From Bacteroidota bacterium (lineage in GTDB: Bacteria > Bacteroidota > Bacteroidia > Flavobacteriales > Flavobacteriaceae), in NCBI GenBank assembly GCA_023457535.1, contig JAEWLN010000076.1:1-41427 (forward strand): a DNA stretch of 41,427 nt, given 5' to 3'. Numbering within the stretch: position 1 is the stretch's first letter; every line of letters begins with the position of its first letter. A program made the translations under genes and the position numbers. Below are positions 22,924-31,201 of this stretch, one piece after another. The notes under the pieces are model-generated. The model did no database searches. It worked only from the letters and a program-made list of their open reading frames with translations, and was not told the DNA's origin.

Positions 22924-23000
22924 TGGGTTTGAGGTTTAACGTTGCGTTCGTTCGACATTCGACGTTCAACATTCGACGTTCGACGTTCGACATTCGACAT
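22924..23000 (+). repeat. Composite 7-bp tandem repeats (GTTTAAC and TTCGACR units)
   Basis: Units GTTTGAG, GTTTAAC and GTTGCGT are followed by about seven TTCGACR units, one of them TTCAACA. The same two families appear in the same order at 1319-1517. Three heptamers make seven codons, so every frame stays open: one strand would read SNVERR-like and the other FDIRHS-like peptides, but this is not taken as coding. Confidence 0.78.
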
Positions 23001-23057
23001 AAACACCGCTTTCATCTTTCCCCTCCAAATCCTATCTTTACCTGCAAAAATACAAAA

Positions 23058-23720
23058 ATGACCAAAAAACAACGCGCGGATTTTGTCCGGACCACGCTGG
23101 CGGAAATTTACCCGTCGGTTCCGATCCCGCTCGACCACAAAGACGCCTATACCTTACTGGTTGCGGTGCTGTTGTCTGCGCAGTGTACGGACGCGCGCGT
23201 AAACCAGATCACACCGCTGTTGTTTGCACGCGCCGATAATCCGTATGACATGGTACGTTTATCGGTAGAAGAAATCAGGGAAATTATCCGTCCGTGTGGG
23301 TTGTCGCCGATGAAATCCAAAGGCATTCACGGTTTGTCGCAGATCCTGATTGACAAACACGACGGTCAGGTACCCGATAATTTTGAAGCGCTCGAGGCCT
23401 TACCGGCCGTTGGTCATAAAACGGCCAGCGTCGTGATGAGCCAGGTTTTTGGCATCCCGGCGTTTCCGGTCGACACGCACATCCACCGGCTGATGTACCG
23501 GTGGGGCCTATCGGACGGCAAAAGCGTCACCCAAACAGAAAAAGACGCCAAGGCGCTGTTCCCTAAAACGTCATGGAACGATTTGCATTTGCAGATGATT
23601 TACTACGGGCGCGAATTTTCGCCGGCGCGCGGATGGAACCTTGAAAATGACTTGATAACGCGGGAAATCGGCAGGAAATCCGTGATCGAGGATTATTATA
23701 AGACCAAAAATAAGCGGTAA
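23058..23720 (+). CDS. nth: Endonuclease III homolog without Fe-S cysteines
   Basis: The start at 23058 (MTKKQRADFVRTTLAEIYP) gives 220 residues; the longer frame runs back into the repeats. The helix-hairpin-helix motif LEALPAVGHKTASVVM carries the catalytic lysine K121, and the catalytic aspartate is D139 in FPVDTHIHR, matching the spacing in E. coli Nth. It should be a DNA glycosylase/AP lyase removing oxidised pyrimidines. The C-terminus (GREFSPARGWNLENDLITRE) aligns with the cluster region but has none of the four cysteines that bind the [4Fe-4S] cluster. A TATCTTTA promoter-like box lies at 23032-23039. Confidence 0.93.
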   Translation: MTKKQRADFVRTTLAEIYPSVPIPLDHKDAYTLLVAVLLSAQCTDARVNQITPLLFARADNPYDMVRLSVEEIREIIRPCGLSPMKSKGIHGLSQILIDKHDGQVPDNFEALEALPAVGHKTASVVMSQVFGIPAFPVDTHIHRLMYRWGLSDGKSVTQTEKDAKALFPKTSWNDLHLQMIYYGREFSPARGWNLENDLITREIGRKSVIEDYYKTKNKR

Positions 23721-23911
23721 TCCGCAAATTGCTGTAACAAGTGGAGCAATCAAACCACAAACGTGCCGTTGCCGGTAAGCATTGCATCGCGCCCGTCATT
23801 TTTTTGCAATCGATATTGTGGGTTGATGGCCTGGAAACGGGGTCGGTCCGGGCGTTCCGATCGGATGCTAATGGCAATTGAAAAATTATATATTCACGTA
23901 AAACCAAGTTT

Positions 23912-24565
23912 ATGATCGGATTCCTTAACTCCAAATGGGCATCGGCCCTCTTGCTGGTCGTTTCGTTTTTACTGATTTACAATCCATTGGTAAGCTTTCC
24001 ATATACTTTTGTGACCATCATTGCATTTGTATTGCTGGCCACCTACCTGCAGGATGGGAATTTGACGGCGTTGCGTTTCAGGCCCATAGGCGTGCGGGAA
24101 CTCAAAGTGATCCTGGTTGGTTATTTGTGCCTGGAACTGTCCATAGACTTTATCATCGATCCGATCATTAACCGGATCTGTGGCGAATCGGCCGACTATT
24201 CCATGTTTTCTGCGCTTCAGGGCAGGACCGGTCTCTATTTGGGCTGGTTGTTGAAAATGTGGATCAGCGCGGCTTTTGGAGAGGAGTTATTGTTCAGGGC
24301 GTTTGCTTTTGCGCAACTCGGGCGCGTGGTCGGGAACAAAAACTACATCATCGTATTGGTTTCGGCGCTGATGTTCTGCATCCCGCACTTGTATCAGGGC
24401 ATCGCAGGATTGATGAGCACTTTTGTGTTTGGCATCGCGTTCGCCCTGATTTATATGAGGTATAAAAACATCTGGATCAACATTATTATTCATGGATTGA
24501 TCGATTCGGTTTTCCTTACCCTGAGCTACCTGGGCTATCTCGAATTCTACACCTTGCTTTGGTAA
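23912..24565 (+). CDS. CPBP (Abi) family intramembrane metalloprotease
   Basis: This 217-residue polytopic protein carries the CPBP motifs: E124-E125 with R129 (FGEELLFRAF), H159 in FCIPHLYQG, and H194 with D198 in IIIHGLIDS. Several hydrophobic segments are visible, including residues 10-28, 31-47 and 146-157. The family includes Rce1-type prenyl-protein proteases and bacterial proteins linked to bacteriocin self-immunity; the bacterial substrate is generally unknown. The 191 bp upstream show no gene and no strong TAnnTTTG box. A hairpin terminator follows the stop. Confidence 0.9.
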   Translation: MIGFLNSKWASALLLVVSFLLIYNPLVSFPYTFVTIIAFVLLATYLQDGNLTALRFRPIGVRELKVILVGYLCLELSIDFIIDPIINRICGESADYSMFSALQGRTGLYLGWLLKMWISAAFGEELLFRAFAFAQLGRVVGNKNYIIVLVSALMFCIPHLYQGIAGLMSTFVFGIAFALIYMRYKNIWINIIIHGLIDSVFLTLSYLGYLEFYTLLW

Positions 24566-24602
24566 TTTAAGCCAAAACAACCAAGCTAGTTCTAACAAAA
24601 AT

Positions 24603-24630
24603 AAAAAATCCCGGACGGGCCGGGATGTCT
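24603..24630. terminator. Terminator between CPBP protease and sigma-operon genes
   Basis: ATCCCGG (24608-24614) pairs with CCGGGAT (24620-24626), loop ACGGG. The minus-strand tail is TTTTTTAT, stronger than the plus-strand GTCTTTT, so it mainly ends the sigma factor/small protein transcript. Confidence 0.85.
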
Positions 24631-24631
24631 T

Positions 24632-24784
24632 TTAATTAGCGATGGTTTCGATTTTCATCTTCCCTGCTGTCAGAATGCTCAGCGCTTTAGAGTAACTAAG
24701 CAAAAAAGAAATGGTCTCTTTTTTAGGTTTCATTGAATCTCCAACTAATTTTTCTTTAGCGTAAATTTTTGCCATGTTGTCCAT
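24632..24784 (-). CDS. Conserved 50-residue protein downstream of the sigma factor
   Basis: The start at 24784 (MDNMAKIYAKEKLVGDSM) is preferred over an ATG 13 codons upstream because the sequence from here looks like a small flavobacterial family I recall, with a basic KPKKET followed by a helix ISFLLSYSKALSIL. The product has no signal peptide or full transmembrane segment. It begins 45 bp after the ECF sigma factor stop on the same strand and ends just before a strong terminator, so the two form an operon. A role in controlling or serving that sigma factor is plausible from position only. It is too short for any confident domain call. Confidence 0.72.
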   Translation of the reverse strand: MDNMAKIYAKEKLVGDSMKPKKETISFLLSYSKALSILTAGKMKIETIAN

Positions 24785-24829
24785 TTTACTGTTAGGTATA
24801 ACTACAACGTGGTAGGGCGCCAAATATTA

Positions 24830-25414
24830 TCAGTTGGTCAAAATAATTTGATGTTTATCAATGACTTTGCGCAAATTCATCAGCGCATACCGCATCCTTC
24901 CGAGCGCCGTGTTGATCGAAACACCGGTCAGTTCCGATATTTCCTTAAAACTAAGATCCTGGTAAATGCGCATCATGAGTACTTCCTTTTGATCTTCTGG
25001 GAGTTCATCGATCAAACGCTTGAGGTCTACTTCGACTTGCTCTGATATCATTTGGTTCTCTACATTCATCGTATTGTCGGACATCACTGAAAATATCGAG
25101 AACTCGTCTGTTTCGCGAAACATCGGCATTTTTTTGTTCTTGCGGAAATGATCGATAATCAAATTGTGCGCAATACGCATTACCCACGGCAAAAATTTGC
25201 CCTCTTCATTATAGGATTGCGATTTGAGCGTTTTAATGACTTTAATGAAAGTATCCTGGAAAATATCGTCCGATACGTCGCGGTCTGCAATTTTGGAATA
25301 GATAAATCCGTAAATTTTAGATTCATGCCTGGTGATCAATGTCGCTAACGCACTTTCGTCGCCTGCCACATAATTCTTCACCAATAAAGCGTCGGAGGTT
25401 TGAACATTAGCCAT
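24830..25414 (-). CDS. ECF-type RNA polymerase sigma factor
   Basis: This 194-residue protein has the two-domain layout of extracytoplasmic-function sigma factors. Region 2 includes LITRHESKIYGFIYSKI and DDIFQDTFIKVIKTL followed by FLPWVMRIAHNLIIDHFRK. Region 4 has LPEDQKEVLMMRIYQDLSFKEISELTGVSINTALGRMRYALMNLRKV. A linker of about 45 residues joins them. No membrane anti-sigma gene is next to it; the only downstream partner is the 50-residue protein. A strong TTG/TATATTTG promoter lies about 100 bp upstream, leaving a long 5' leader, so leader-level control is possible. Confidence 0.95.
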   Translation of the reverse strand: MANVQTSDALLVKNYVAGDESALATLITRHESKIYGFIYSKIADRDVSDDIFQDTFIKVIKTLKSQSYNEEGKFLPWVMRIAHNLIIDHFRKNKKMPMFRETDEFSIFSVMSDNTMNVENQMISEQVEVDLKRLIDELPEDQKEVLMMRIYQDLSFKEISELTGVSINTALGRMRYALMNLRKVIDKHQIILTN

Positions 25415-25509
25415 AAAATTACTTTTAGTTGAGTTTAAGTTTTGAGATTCTCTTGTAAAAAGTAATTTTTTAGTATAGGCCGTCTGTTAAAGTTGGATTA
25501 AAGATTACC

Positions 25510-25541
25510 CAAATATAAGGTAATAAAAAGATACAAAACAA
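25510..25541 (-). promoter_or_regulatory. Promoter of the sigma factor operon
   Basis: The minus strand shows TTG (25539-25541 or 25534-25536) and TATATTTG (25510-25517), spaced 21 or 16 bp. The implied leader before the start at 25414 is about 90 nt. Confidence 0.7.
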
Positions 25542-25662
25542 GCTTTCGGCCCAAATTTAACAATACCCATGCAATATCGGCTCATTTTGTGATTTTTTTA
25601 CTGCTTTTTCAACCAACCGATGCATTATCCGCAAATATCCTTATAGCTATGCCACAAGCCAT

Positions 25663-27948
25663 TTAATCATAATCGAACATAGCTTTTAAATCGGCCAGCG
25701 AACTGCCGCCGACAAAAACTTCAAACCTGCCCGGCTCGGCCTCCCATTTACCGTTGGCGGTGTAGAACCTGATTGTACTTTCGTCAATGGTAAATCGCAC
25801 CGTGGCGCTTTGTCCGGGCAGCAGGTCCACAAGCTCAAACCCTTTGAGTTCCCGCACCGGACGCGTCGTACTTCCCACCTGATCGCGCAAATACAATTGA
25901 ACGACTTCGCGCCCGGCGACCTTTCCTGAATTGCGAACCTCGACCGAGACCTCGATTTTTCCGCCCTGCTTGAACGACCCGGCGCTAAGGTTCAAACCGG
26001 AATAGTCAAACGTCGTATAACTCATCCCGAAACCAAACGCAAACAACGGCGTGTGGGCCACATCGCCATGGTGCGACCAGAATACCTCGCCTGGCGACGG
26101 CATTTGCGGACGGCCTGTGTTTTTGTGGTTGTAATACAGGGGCAACTGACCCACATGGCGCGGAAAAGTCATCGGTAACTTGCCGCTGGGGTTATAATCG
26201 CCGTAAAGCACCTGCGCGATCGCGTGCCCGCTTTGCGATCCGAGCTGCCATGCTTCCACAATGGCAGGAATATGGTCCGCGGCCCACGGAATGGCGAGCG
26301 GCCGTCCGTTTTGCAACACCAGCACAATGTTCTGGTTGACTTTGAAAACCTCTTCAAGCAATTCCTGCTGCAGGCCAGGTAAATCGATGTTGGCCCTGCT
26401 CCTGCCCTCGCCGCTCTGGTAACCCGTTTCCCCGAGCACCATTACAACCACGTCAGCGGTCTTCGCCAATGTGATCGCAGATGCAAATCCGGAGCGGTCC
26501 GTCGTATTGATCTGTACCTCGCGTGCAAAGACGTTTTCCCCTACCGATACGTCCGCACCTTTTTCATATACCAGCGCATTGCCGCTGTATTGCAGCATCC
26601 CTTCGCGTACCGATACAGCAGATCCGTCTTTGGCCGAGCCGCGCCAATTCCCGAGCGGACTGCTTTTATCATCGGCCAGCGCCCCGATCAACGCAATTTT
26701 TTGCCCCGACTTTTGGAGTGGCAGCAAATTCCGATCGTTTTTGAGCAATACGATCGACTTTCTGGCCATGTCGAGCGCTGCCTGTTGGATTTCCGCACTT
26801 CCAAGGGTTGATTTTTCGCGCTGCGCATCACAATATTTATAAGGATTTGCAAACAGTCCGAGTTCAAATTTGACGCGCAGGATCCGGCGTACCGCATCAT
26901 CAATCTGGCGCTGCGCTACCTTTCCCTCACGAACCAGGTCTGCCAGGTGTTCCACATACAGATAAGATTCCATATCCATATCGCTCCCGGCCTGGGCGGC
27001 AAGTTCAGCGGCGTGCTTGCCATCTTTGGCATAACCGTGTGCGATCATTTCGGCAATCGATCCCCAATCCGAGACGACGAAGCCGTCAAAACCCCACGCG
27101 CCTTTGAGCAAATCGCGCTGCAACCAGCTACTTCCGCTGGCCGGAATCCCGTCGACCTCGTTGAACGAATTCATGAACGTGCGCACTCCTGCATCGATCG
27201 AGGCCTGAAACGGCGGAAAAACAACATTGTGTAACGTAGAGGCGCCTATGTCCACGGTATTGTAATCGCGGCCCGCTTCTCCAAATCCGTAGGCGGCAAA
27301 GTGCTTGGCGCACGCCATTATGGTCGTGGCATCGTCAAAATTTTCGCCCTGAAAACCTTTGACGCGCGCAAAAGCGATCTTGCTGCCCAAATACGGATCC
27401 TCGCCCGCGCCTTCCATCACGCGGCCCCATCGCGCATCGCGCATCACGTCAACCATGGGTGCAAACGTCCAGTTCAGGCCCGTAGCCGATGCCTCCTTTG
27501 CAGCCATGCGCGCTGAAAGCTCAATAGCCTCAAGGTCCCAACTTGCCGATTCGGCCAACGGAATCGGACTGATGGTCTGGTAACCGTGAACGACATCGGA
27601 CGCAAAAAGCATCGGGATGCCCAACCGGCTGTGTTCAACGGCAAGTCGCTGCATGGCCGTCACGTTGGCCACGCCGGTAACATTAAGCATCGAGCCCACA
27701 TAGCCCTTTTTGATGTGCTCGTATTTTTGTGCGGCTTTTCCGTCCTTTGGTGCCGGCCCGGTGGCATCGAAGAAACCGTTGTATTGGTTCATTTGCCCGA
27801 TTTTTTCCTCGAGCGTCATAAGCTGCATCAACGAGTCAACACGCGCTTCAATTTTGGGATCTCGCACCGCGACCGGCAATCGGGACGTTGAGCAGGCACA
27901 GTGCAATGCGGCGGCAAAAAGCCACAAGAAGACGAATTGGTTTTTCAT
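25663..27948 (-). CDS. bglX: GH3 beta-glucosidase (BglX-like), envelope-targeted
   Basis: This 761-residue glycoside hydrolase family 3 enzyme removes terminal beta-glucosyl residues from oligosaccharides. The N-terminal barrel holds SDVVHGYQTISPIPLAES, the substrate-binding KHFAAYG (residues 215-221) and the nucleophile D294 in GFVVSDWGS. The alpha/beta sandwich contains VLGETGYQSGEGRSR, and the C-terminal fibronectin-III-like domain ends at VFVGGSSLADLKAMF. The leader ends LHCACSTS, with two cysteines that could be lipidated (C17 or C19), but neither fits the lipobox perfectly. The Y_Y_Y/LuxR regulator gene lies upstream on the same strand, 255 bp away. No SusC/D pair is present. Confidence 0.95.
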   Translation of the reverse strand: MKNQFVFLWLFAAALHCACSTSRLPVAVRDPKIEARVDSLMQLMTLEEKIGQMNQYNGFFDATGPAPKDGKAAQKYEHIKKGYVGSMLNVTGVANVTAMQRLAVEHSRLGIPMLFASDVVHGYQTISPIPLAESASWDLEAIELSARMAAKEASATGLNWTFAPMVDVMRDARWGRVMEGAGEDPYLGSKIAFARVKGFQGENFDDATTIMACAKHFAAYGFGEAGRDYNTVDIGASTLHNVVFPPFQASIDAGVRTFMNSFNEVDGIPASGSSWLQRDLLKGAWGFDGFVVSDWGSIAEMIAHGYAKDGKHAAELAAQAGSDMDMESYLYVEHLADLVREGKVAQRQIDDAVRRILRVKFELGLFANPYKYCDAQREKSTLGSAEIQQAALDMARKSIVLLKNDRNLLPLQKSGQKIALIGALADDKSSPLGNWRGSAKDGSAVSVREGMLQYSGNALVYEKGADVSVGENVFAREVQINTTDRSGFASAITLAKTADVVVMVLGETGYQSGEGRSRANIDLPGLQQELLEEVFKVNQNIVLVLQNGRPLAIPWAADHIPAIVEAWQLGSQSGHAIAQVLYGDYNPSGKLPMTFPRHVGQLPLYYNHKNTGRPQMPSPGEVFWSHHGDVAHTPLFAFGFGMSYTTFDYSGLNLSAGSFKQGGKIEVSVEVRNSGKVAGREVVQLYLRDQVGSTTRPVRELKGFELVDLLPGQSATVRFTIDESTIRFYTANGKWEAEPGRFEVFVGGSSLADLKAMFDYD

Positions 27949-28036
27949 GACAAGGTTTAAAAAGCGTGAATGTTTGGTTTTGCAGTCCCTAAATTAGCGC
28001 AGTTTTCGGGGTTCGCGCGCGCGCCTACCACAACAA

Positions 28037-28063
28037 AAAATATACACCTTGAAAAATGTTCAA
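28037..28063 (-). promoter_or_regulatory. Candidate bglX promoter with inverted repeat in the spacer
   Basis: On the minus strand TTG (28061-28063) is followed after 16 bp by TATATTTT (28037-28044), 7 of 8 matches to TAnnTTTG. The spacer contains the inverted repeat TTGAA/TTCAA (28049-28063), a possible operator. A run of alternating GC lies close by at about 28015-28024. Confidence 0.45.
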
Positions 28064-28203
28064 ATTCGAGGCCGTAGTTTGCGCAACTGCCGCCGGGCTC
28101 GCTCCGACGCCCCATCTGACGCGTAGAAAAAAAAGCGCCCACAAGCAATAAAAATTCCATTTGTTGTGGTAATGTGTGGGTAAAATGACCCGCTGAAAAT
28201 ACA

Positions 28204-31008
28204 TCAGATGGACAGAATGTATTCCACCAGACCTTTTTCGTGCGGCAAATCCATCTTTTTCCGCAACCGGTAGCGCTTGATCTCAACACTCCGGACGGAA
28301 ATATTGAGCAAAGGCGCAATTTCCTTCGAGGATAAATTCAAACGCAAATACGCGCAAAGCCGCAAATCATTTGGCGTGAGCGACGGGTGTGCCGCCTTTA
28401 TCTTTTTAAGGAAATCTTTGTCTGCGTTGTCGAACGCCTCCTTGAAAATATTCCATGTATCTTCCTCATTGATGTTTTTGTTGATCGTGGTAATGACCGA
28501 TTTGATGTTTTTGTCGCTGTCCTCGGCCGAATTTTTAAGGTCTTCTTTAATAAGCGCAAGCAATTCGTTCTTTTTGATGAGGCTCATCGTCGACACGGCC
28601 AATTCGCGGTTCTTGGCATCGACATCCTGCGCGAGCTGGTCGTTGCGCAGCTTCATGAGTTGTTGTTCGTTCTCGAGCTCTTTGATTTCGAGCAATAAAT
28701 TGTTCTCCTCGATGAGTTTTTCGCGTTGTTTCCGGTAATAACGCTGATAGGCCCTGTTGATGAAGTGCGCGATCACACACGCCAACAGCACATAAATCGC
28801 AATGGCCAGGTGCGTGGCGTACCAGGGTTTGCGGATCGTAAATCGGTACGTTACGGTATTTTCAGGGGCCGATTCGGCAATTTTGGCCCGCACGCTGAAG
28901 GTATAATCCCCTGGCGGAAGGTTTTTGAAAGCAACGGTAGGCTTGTTGCTCCACTGGCTCCATTTGTTTTGCGCGCCTTCGAGCCGGAATTGATATTCGG
29001 CGCTGATGTATTTGTTGTATTCGGCCACCGTAAAAGTAAATCCGATGTTGTTCTCATCGTGCGAAAGACGCCCTTCCTGGCTGATCGCAAGGTTGCGTGC
29101 CGGGCCGTTTTGCGCATTGACCGTAATGCCCGATATCGAAACGCTGTAATTTTTGAAGTGAAGATCGTTGATGTTGATCGTATAATACCCATCGGTTGTG
29201 CCGATCAGGTATTGCGATTGCGACAATTGTGCGATATTCTCATAGCCGAGCATCGAATTGGTCAGCGAGGCCGGAATCGGAATGGCGTTGGGTTTAAGCG
29301 ACGAACCGAGTTTGCTCGGGGTAAAATAATGGATATAATTTTTTGAAAAAAGCCATATTTTGTTCGATCGGTCCACGATCAGTTTACCCGATGTATATTC
29401 GTCTTTTTCAAAAATCGCACTGAGCGCTTTGTCTTTTTCGAACTGCTTTGTGGCCGGGTCCAGCGTGAAAATCCCATCCTTGTAAGCATAATAAATGGTG
29501 CCGTTGAATCGGGCCAGACCCGCATTTTTGCCCTTTCCTGGCGTTGGATAGGTATAAAATGGCGCGCTTGAACGCCATTGCCGATCGATCTGCATCCTGA
29601 ATACTCCTTTGTATTCGTGGCTGACAAAAACTTCGCGCGAATCCGTGATGGCGAAATATTTGGACGAATAGTCGAATCCGCTGACTTTGTTGCGAAACGA
29701 CCATTGACCTCCCACGCGCTCCAGCACCGACAGGCCGTAATAATTGCCCTGCAGCAGCAAATCGCCCCTTCCCGGAATGACTTCGAATTTCCACGTTCCC
29801 GATTGTGAAAATATCGGTTGGGCAAATTGTTCGCGTATGACAAAGGTGCCCGAATCGTGCCCGCAAAAAAGCGTTCCGTCGTGCGCATACAATGACCAAA
29901 CCTGACCTTTGGTGCCCTCAATGAACTGGAAATCCTGATCCGATTGGAACCTTTTACAAAACAAACCCTGATTGGTGCCCACGTAAAGCCGGCCCTGATG
30001 CAGGATTGAAGTGTACACCGTCCCCAGGAATCCGGTGTCGTCCGAATAACTCCGCACCGCCGATTGCAGGTTGATGCAGTTGATGCCGTTGTCAAGCCCG
30101 AGCCACAAATTGCGGTCTGCATCCTCGAATACAGACAGCGCCGTATTGTTGCTCAAACCTCTATTTTGCGTCAGATGGTAACGCACTTTTCCGGTTTTAT
30201 CGAGGATAAAGACGCCATTGGAAACCGTCCCGAGCGCAAAACTGCCATCCGATAATTGCTGGCTGCTGTATACGGTACTCGTGGACAGCTCGGCATCGGC
30301 CTGCGTGGCGAATTTGGTCAGGGTGCCGCCGTTTAGCCGATAAAAACCGTTTTGGGCCAACTGGAGAATGAGTCCGTCTTCATCGGAGAACACATTGACA
30401 AGCCGTTGATTGGCCAATATCGGATCACGGGAAACGAGTTTGCCTTTGCCATTTTCAATTTCGAAAAGTCCCTCGCCCATGGTTTGGAAATAAATCGATC
30501 CTGCCGCAGCAAATGACTTCCAGATGCCGTTGGGCCGCCCGACAATGCTGGTTTTGCCCGATTTTGAATCGTAAATATAGATCCTGTCGAGCGACTGGAA
30601 AATCACCCATTGCTCATAATTGAGGATGTTCCAGAATTGTTCGTCGTCGAGCAATTTGCCTTTAAGCTTTCTGGTCAGCGAGGTGTACCGGAGTTTGCCG
30701 TCCGGTTGGCGCGTCCAGTAGCCGAACTCCATATAACAGCCTGTGTAAATGCGGCCTCCGATGACTTTGACGGACCGGATGATGGTTTCATTCGGCGATC
30801 GGTACAGCGTCCAGTTCGAGCCGTTGTACTCAAGCAGTCCTTCGTTATTGGCAAAAAACAGAAAGTGGTTCTGGTCCTGCGCAATCATCCAGTTCTGATT
30901 CCCCGCGCCATAACCCGACGGTACGTACCGCACAATAGGCGGCAGGTCCTGCGCAACCAACAATTGGCAAAAGAGCAACAACAGTGGGAAAAATCGTATT
31001 CCGGGCAT
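28204..31008 (-). CDS. Membrane-spanning Y_Y_Y propeller regulator with LuxR-type HTH
   Basis: This 934-residue protein starts with a signal peptide (MPGIRFFPLLLLFCQLLVAQ). A large periplasmic beta-propeller occupies about residues 30-640, with blades such as NLWLGLDNGINCINLQ and RLYVGTNQGLF. A Y_Y_Y domain follows (about 690-755: EYQFRLEGAQNKWSQWS, LPPGDYTFSVRAK). A single transmembrane helix (LAIAIYVLLACVIAHFI), a coiled coil (LIEENNLLLEIKELENEQQ) and a C-terminal LuxR-like HTH (LRLCAYLRLNLSSKEIAPLLNISVRSVEIKRYRLRKKM) complete it. There is no histidine kinase or receiver domain, so it is a one-component regulator coupling a periplasmic signal, probably a glycan, to DNA binding. The adjacent bglX is the likely target. 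Confidence 0.93.
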   Translation of the reverse strand: MPGIRFFPLLLLFCQLLVAQDLPPIVRYVPSGYGAGNQNWMIAQDQNHFLFFANNEGLLEYNGSNWTLYRSPNETIIRSVKVIGGRIYTGCYMEFGYWTRQPDGKLRYTSLTRKLKGKLLDDEQFWNILNYEQWVIFQSLDRIYIYDSKSGKTSIVGRPNGIWKSFAAAGSIYFQTMGEGLFEIENGKGKLVSRDPILANQRLVNVFSDEDGLILQLAQNGFYRLNGGTLTKFATQADAELSTSTVYSSQQLSDGSFALGTVSNGVFILDKTGKVRYHLTQNRGLSNNTALSVFEDADRNLWLGLDNGINCINLQSAVRSYSDDTGFLGTVYTSILHQGRLYVGTNQGLFCKRFQSDQDFQFIEGTKGQVWSLYAHDGTLFCGHDSGTFVIREQFAQPIFSQSGTWKFEVIPGRGDLLLQGNYYGLSVLERVGGQWSFRNKVSGFDYSSKYFAITDSREVFVSHEYKGVFRMQIDRQWRSSAPFYTYPTPGKGKNAGLARFNGTIYYAYKDGIFTLDPATKQFEKDKALSAIFEKDEYTSGKLIVDRSNKIWLFSKNYIHYFTPSKLGSSLKPNAIPIPASLTNSMLGYENIAQLSQSQYLIGTTDGYYTININDLHFKNYSVSISGITVNAQNGPARNLAISQEGRLSHDENNIGFTFTVAEYNKYISAEYQFRLEGAQNKWSQWSNKPTVAFKNLPPGDYTFSVRAKIAESAPENTVTYRFTIRKPWYATHLAIAIYVLLACVIAHFINRAYQRYYRKQREKLIEENNLLLEIKELENEQQLMKLRNDQLAQDVDAKNRELAVSTMSLIKKNELLALIKEDLKNSAEDSDKNIKSVITTINKNINEEDTWNIFKEAFDNADKDFLKKIKAAHPSLTPNDLRLCAYLRLNLSSKEIAPLLNISVRSVEIKRYRLRKKMDLPHEKGLVEYILSI

Positions 31009-31033
31009 GGGTCGGATTGGAGGTTAAACCGGC

Positions 31034-31065
31034 TAAAGATAAAACAAAACTTACATAAACCGCAA
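31034..31065 (-). promoter_or_regulatory. Candidate promoter of the Y_Y_Y regulator gene
   Basis: The minus strand shows TTG (31063-31065), a 21-bp spacer and TATCTTTA (31034-31041), 7 of 8 matches to TAnnTTTG, 25 bp before the start. Confidence 0.5.
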
Positions 31066-31175
31066 CAAAAACGCGACGCAAAGTACTAAATTTAATGGCG
31101 CTAAACCGCACAGAACCCGCGATTCTTAACAAAATTTTGCACAGGAACCTGGGTGGTTACGTGCCCGCATTTGAT

Positions 31176-31183
31176 TAACTTTG
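31176..31183 (+). promoter_or_regulatory. Promoter -7 box of uvrA
   Basis: TAACTTTG matches TAnnTTTG and ends 18 bp before the ATG at 31202. It overlaps the alternative upstream ATG (31181), arguing for the shorter UvrA start. Confidence 0.7.
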
Positions 31184-31201
31184 CGCACACTGAAACTGTT
31201 T

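Noticed and set aside
22890..23138. Minus-strand frame encoding repeated SNVERR-like heptapeptides, and the matching plus-strand N-terminal extension of Nth
   Set aside because: Three 7-bp units make 21 bases, so any stop-free heptamer array stays open in all frames. The peptides are a by-product of the TTCGACR repeat.
23912..24565. Abortive-infection or bacteriocin-immunity locus suggested by the Abi-type protease
   Set aside because: The CPBP family is broad, and no bacteriocin, toxin, phage-defence or mobile gene lies nearby.
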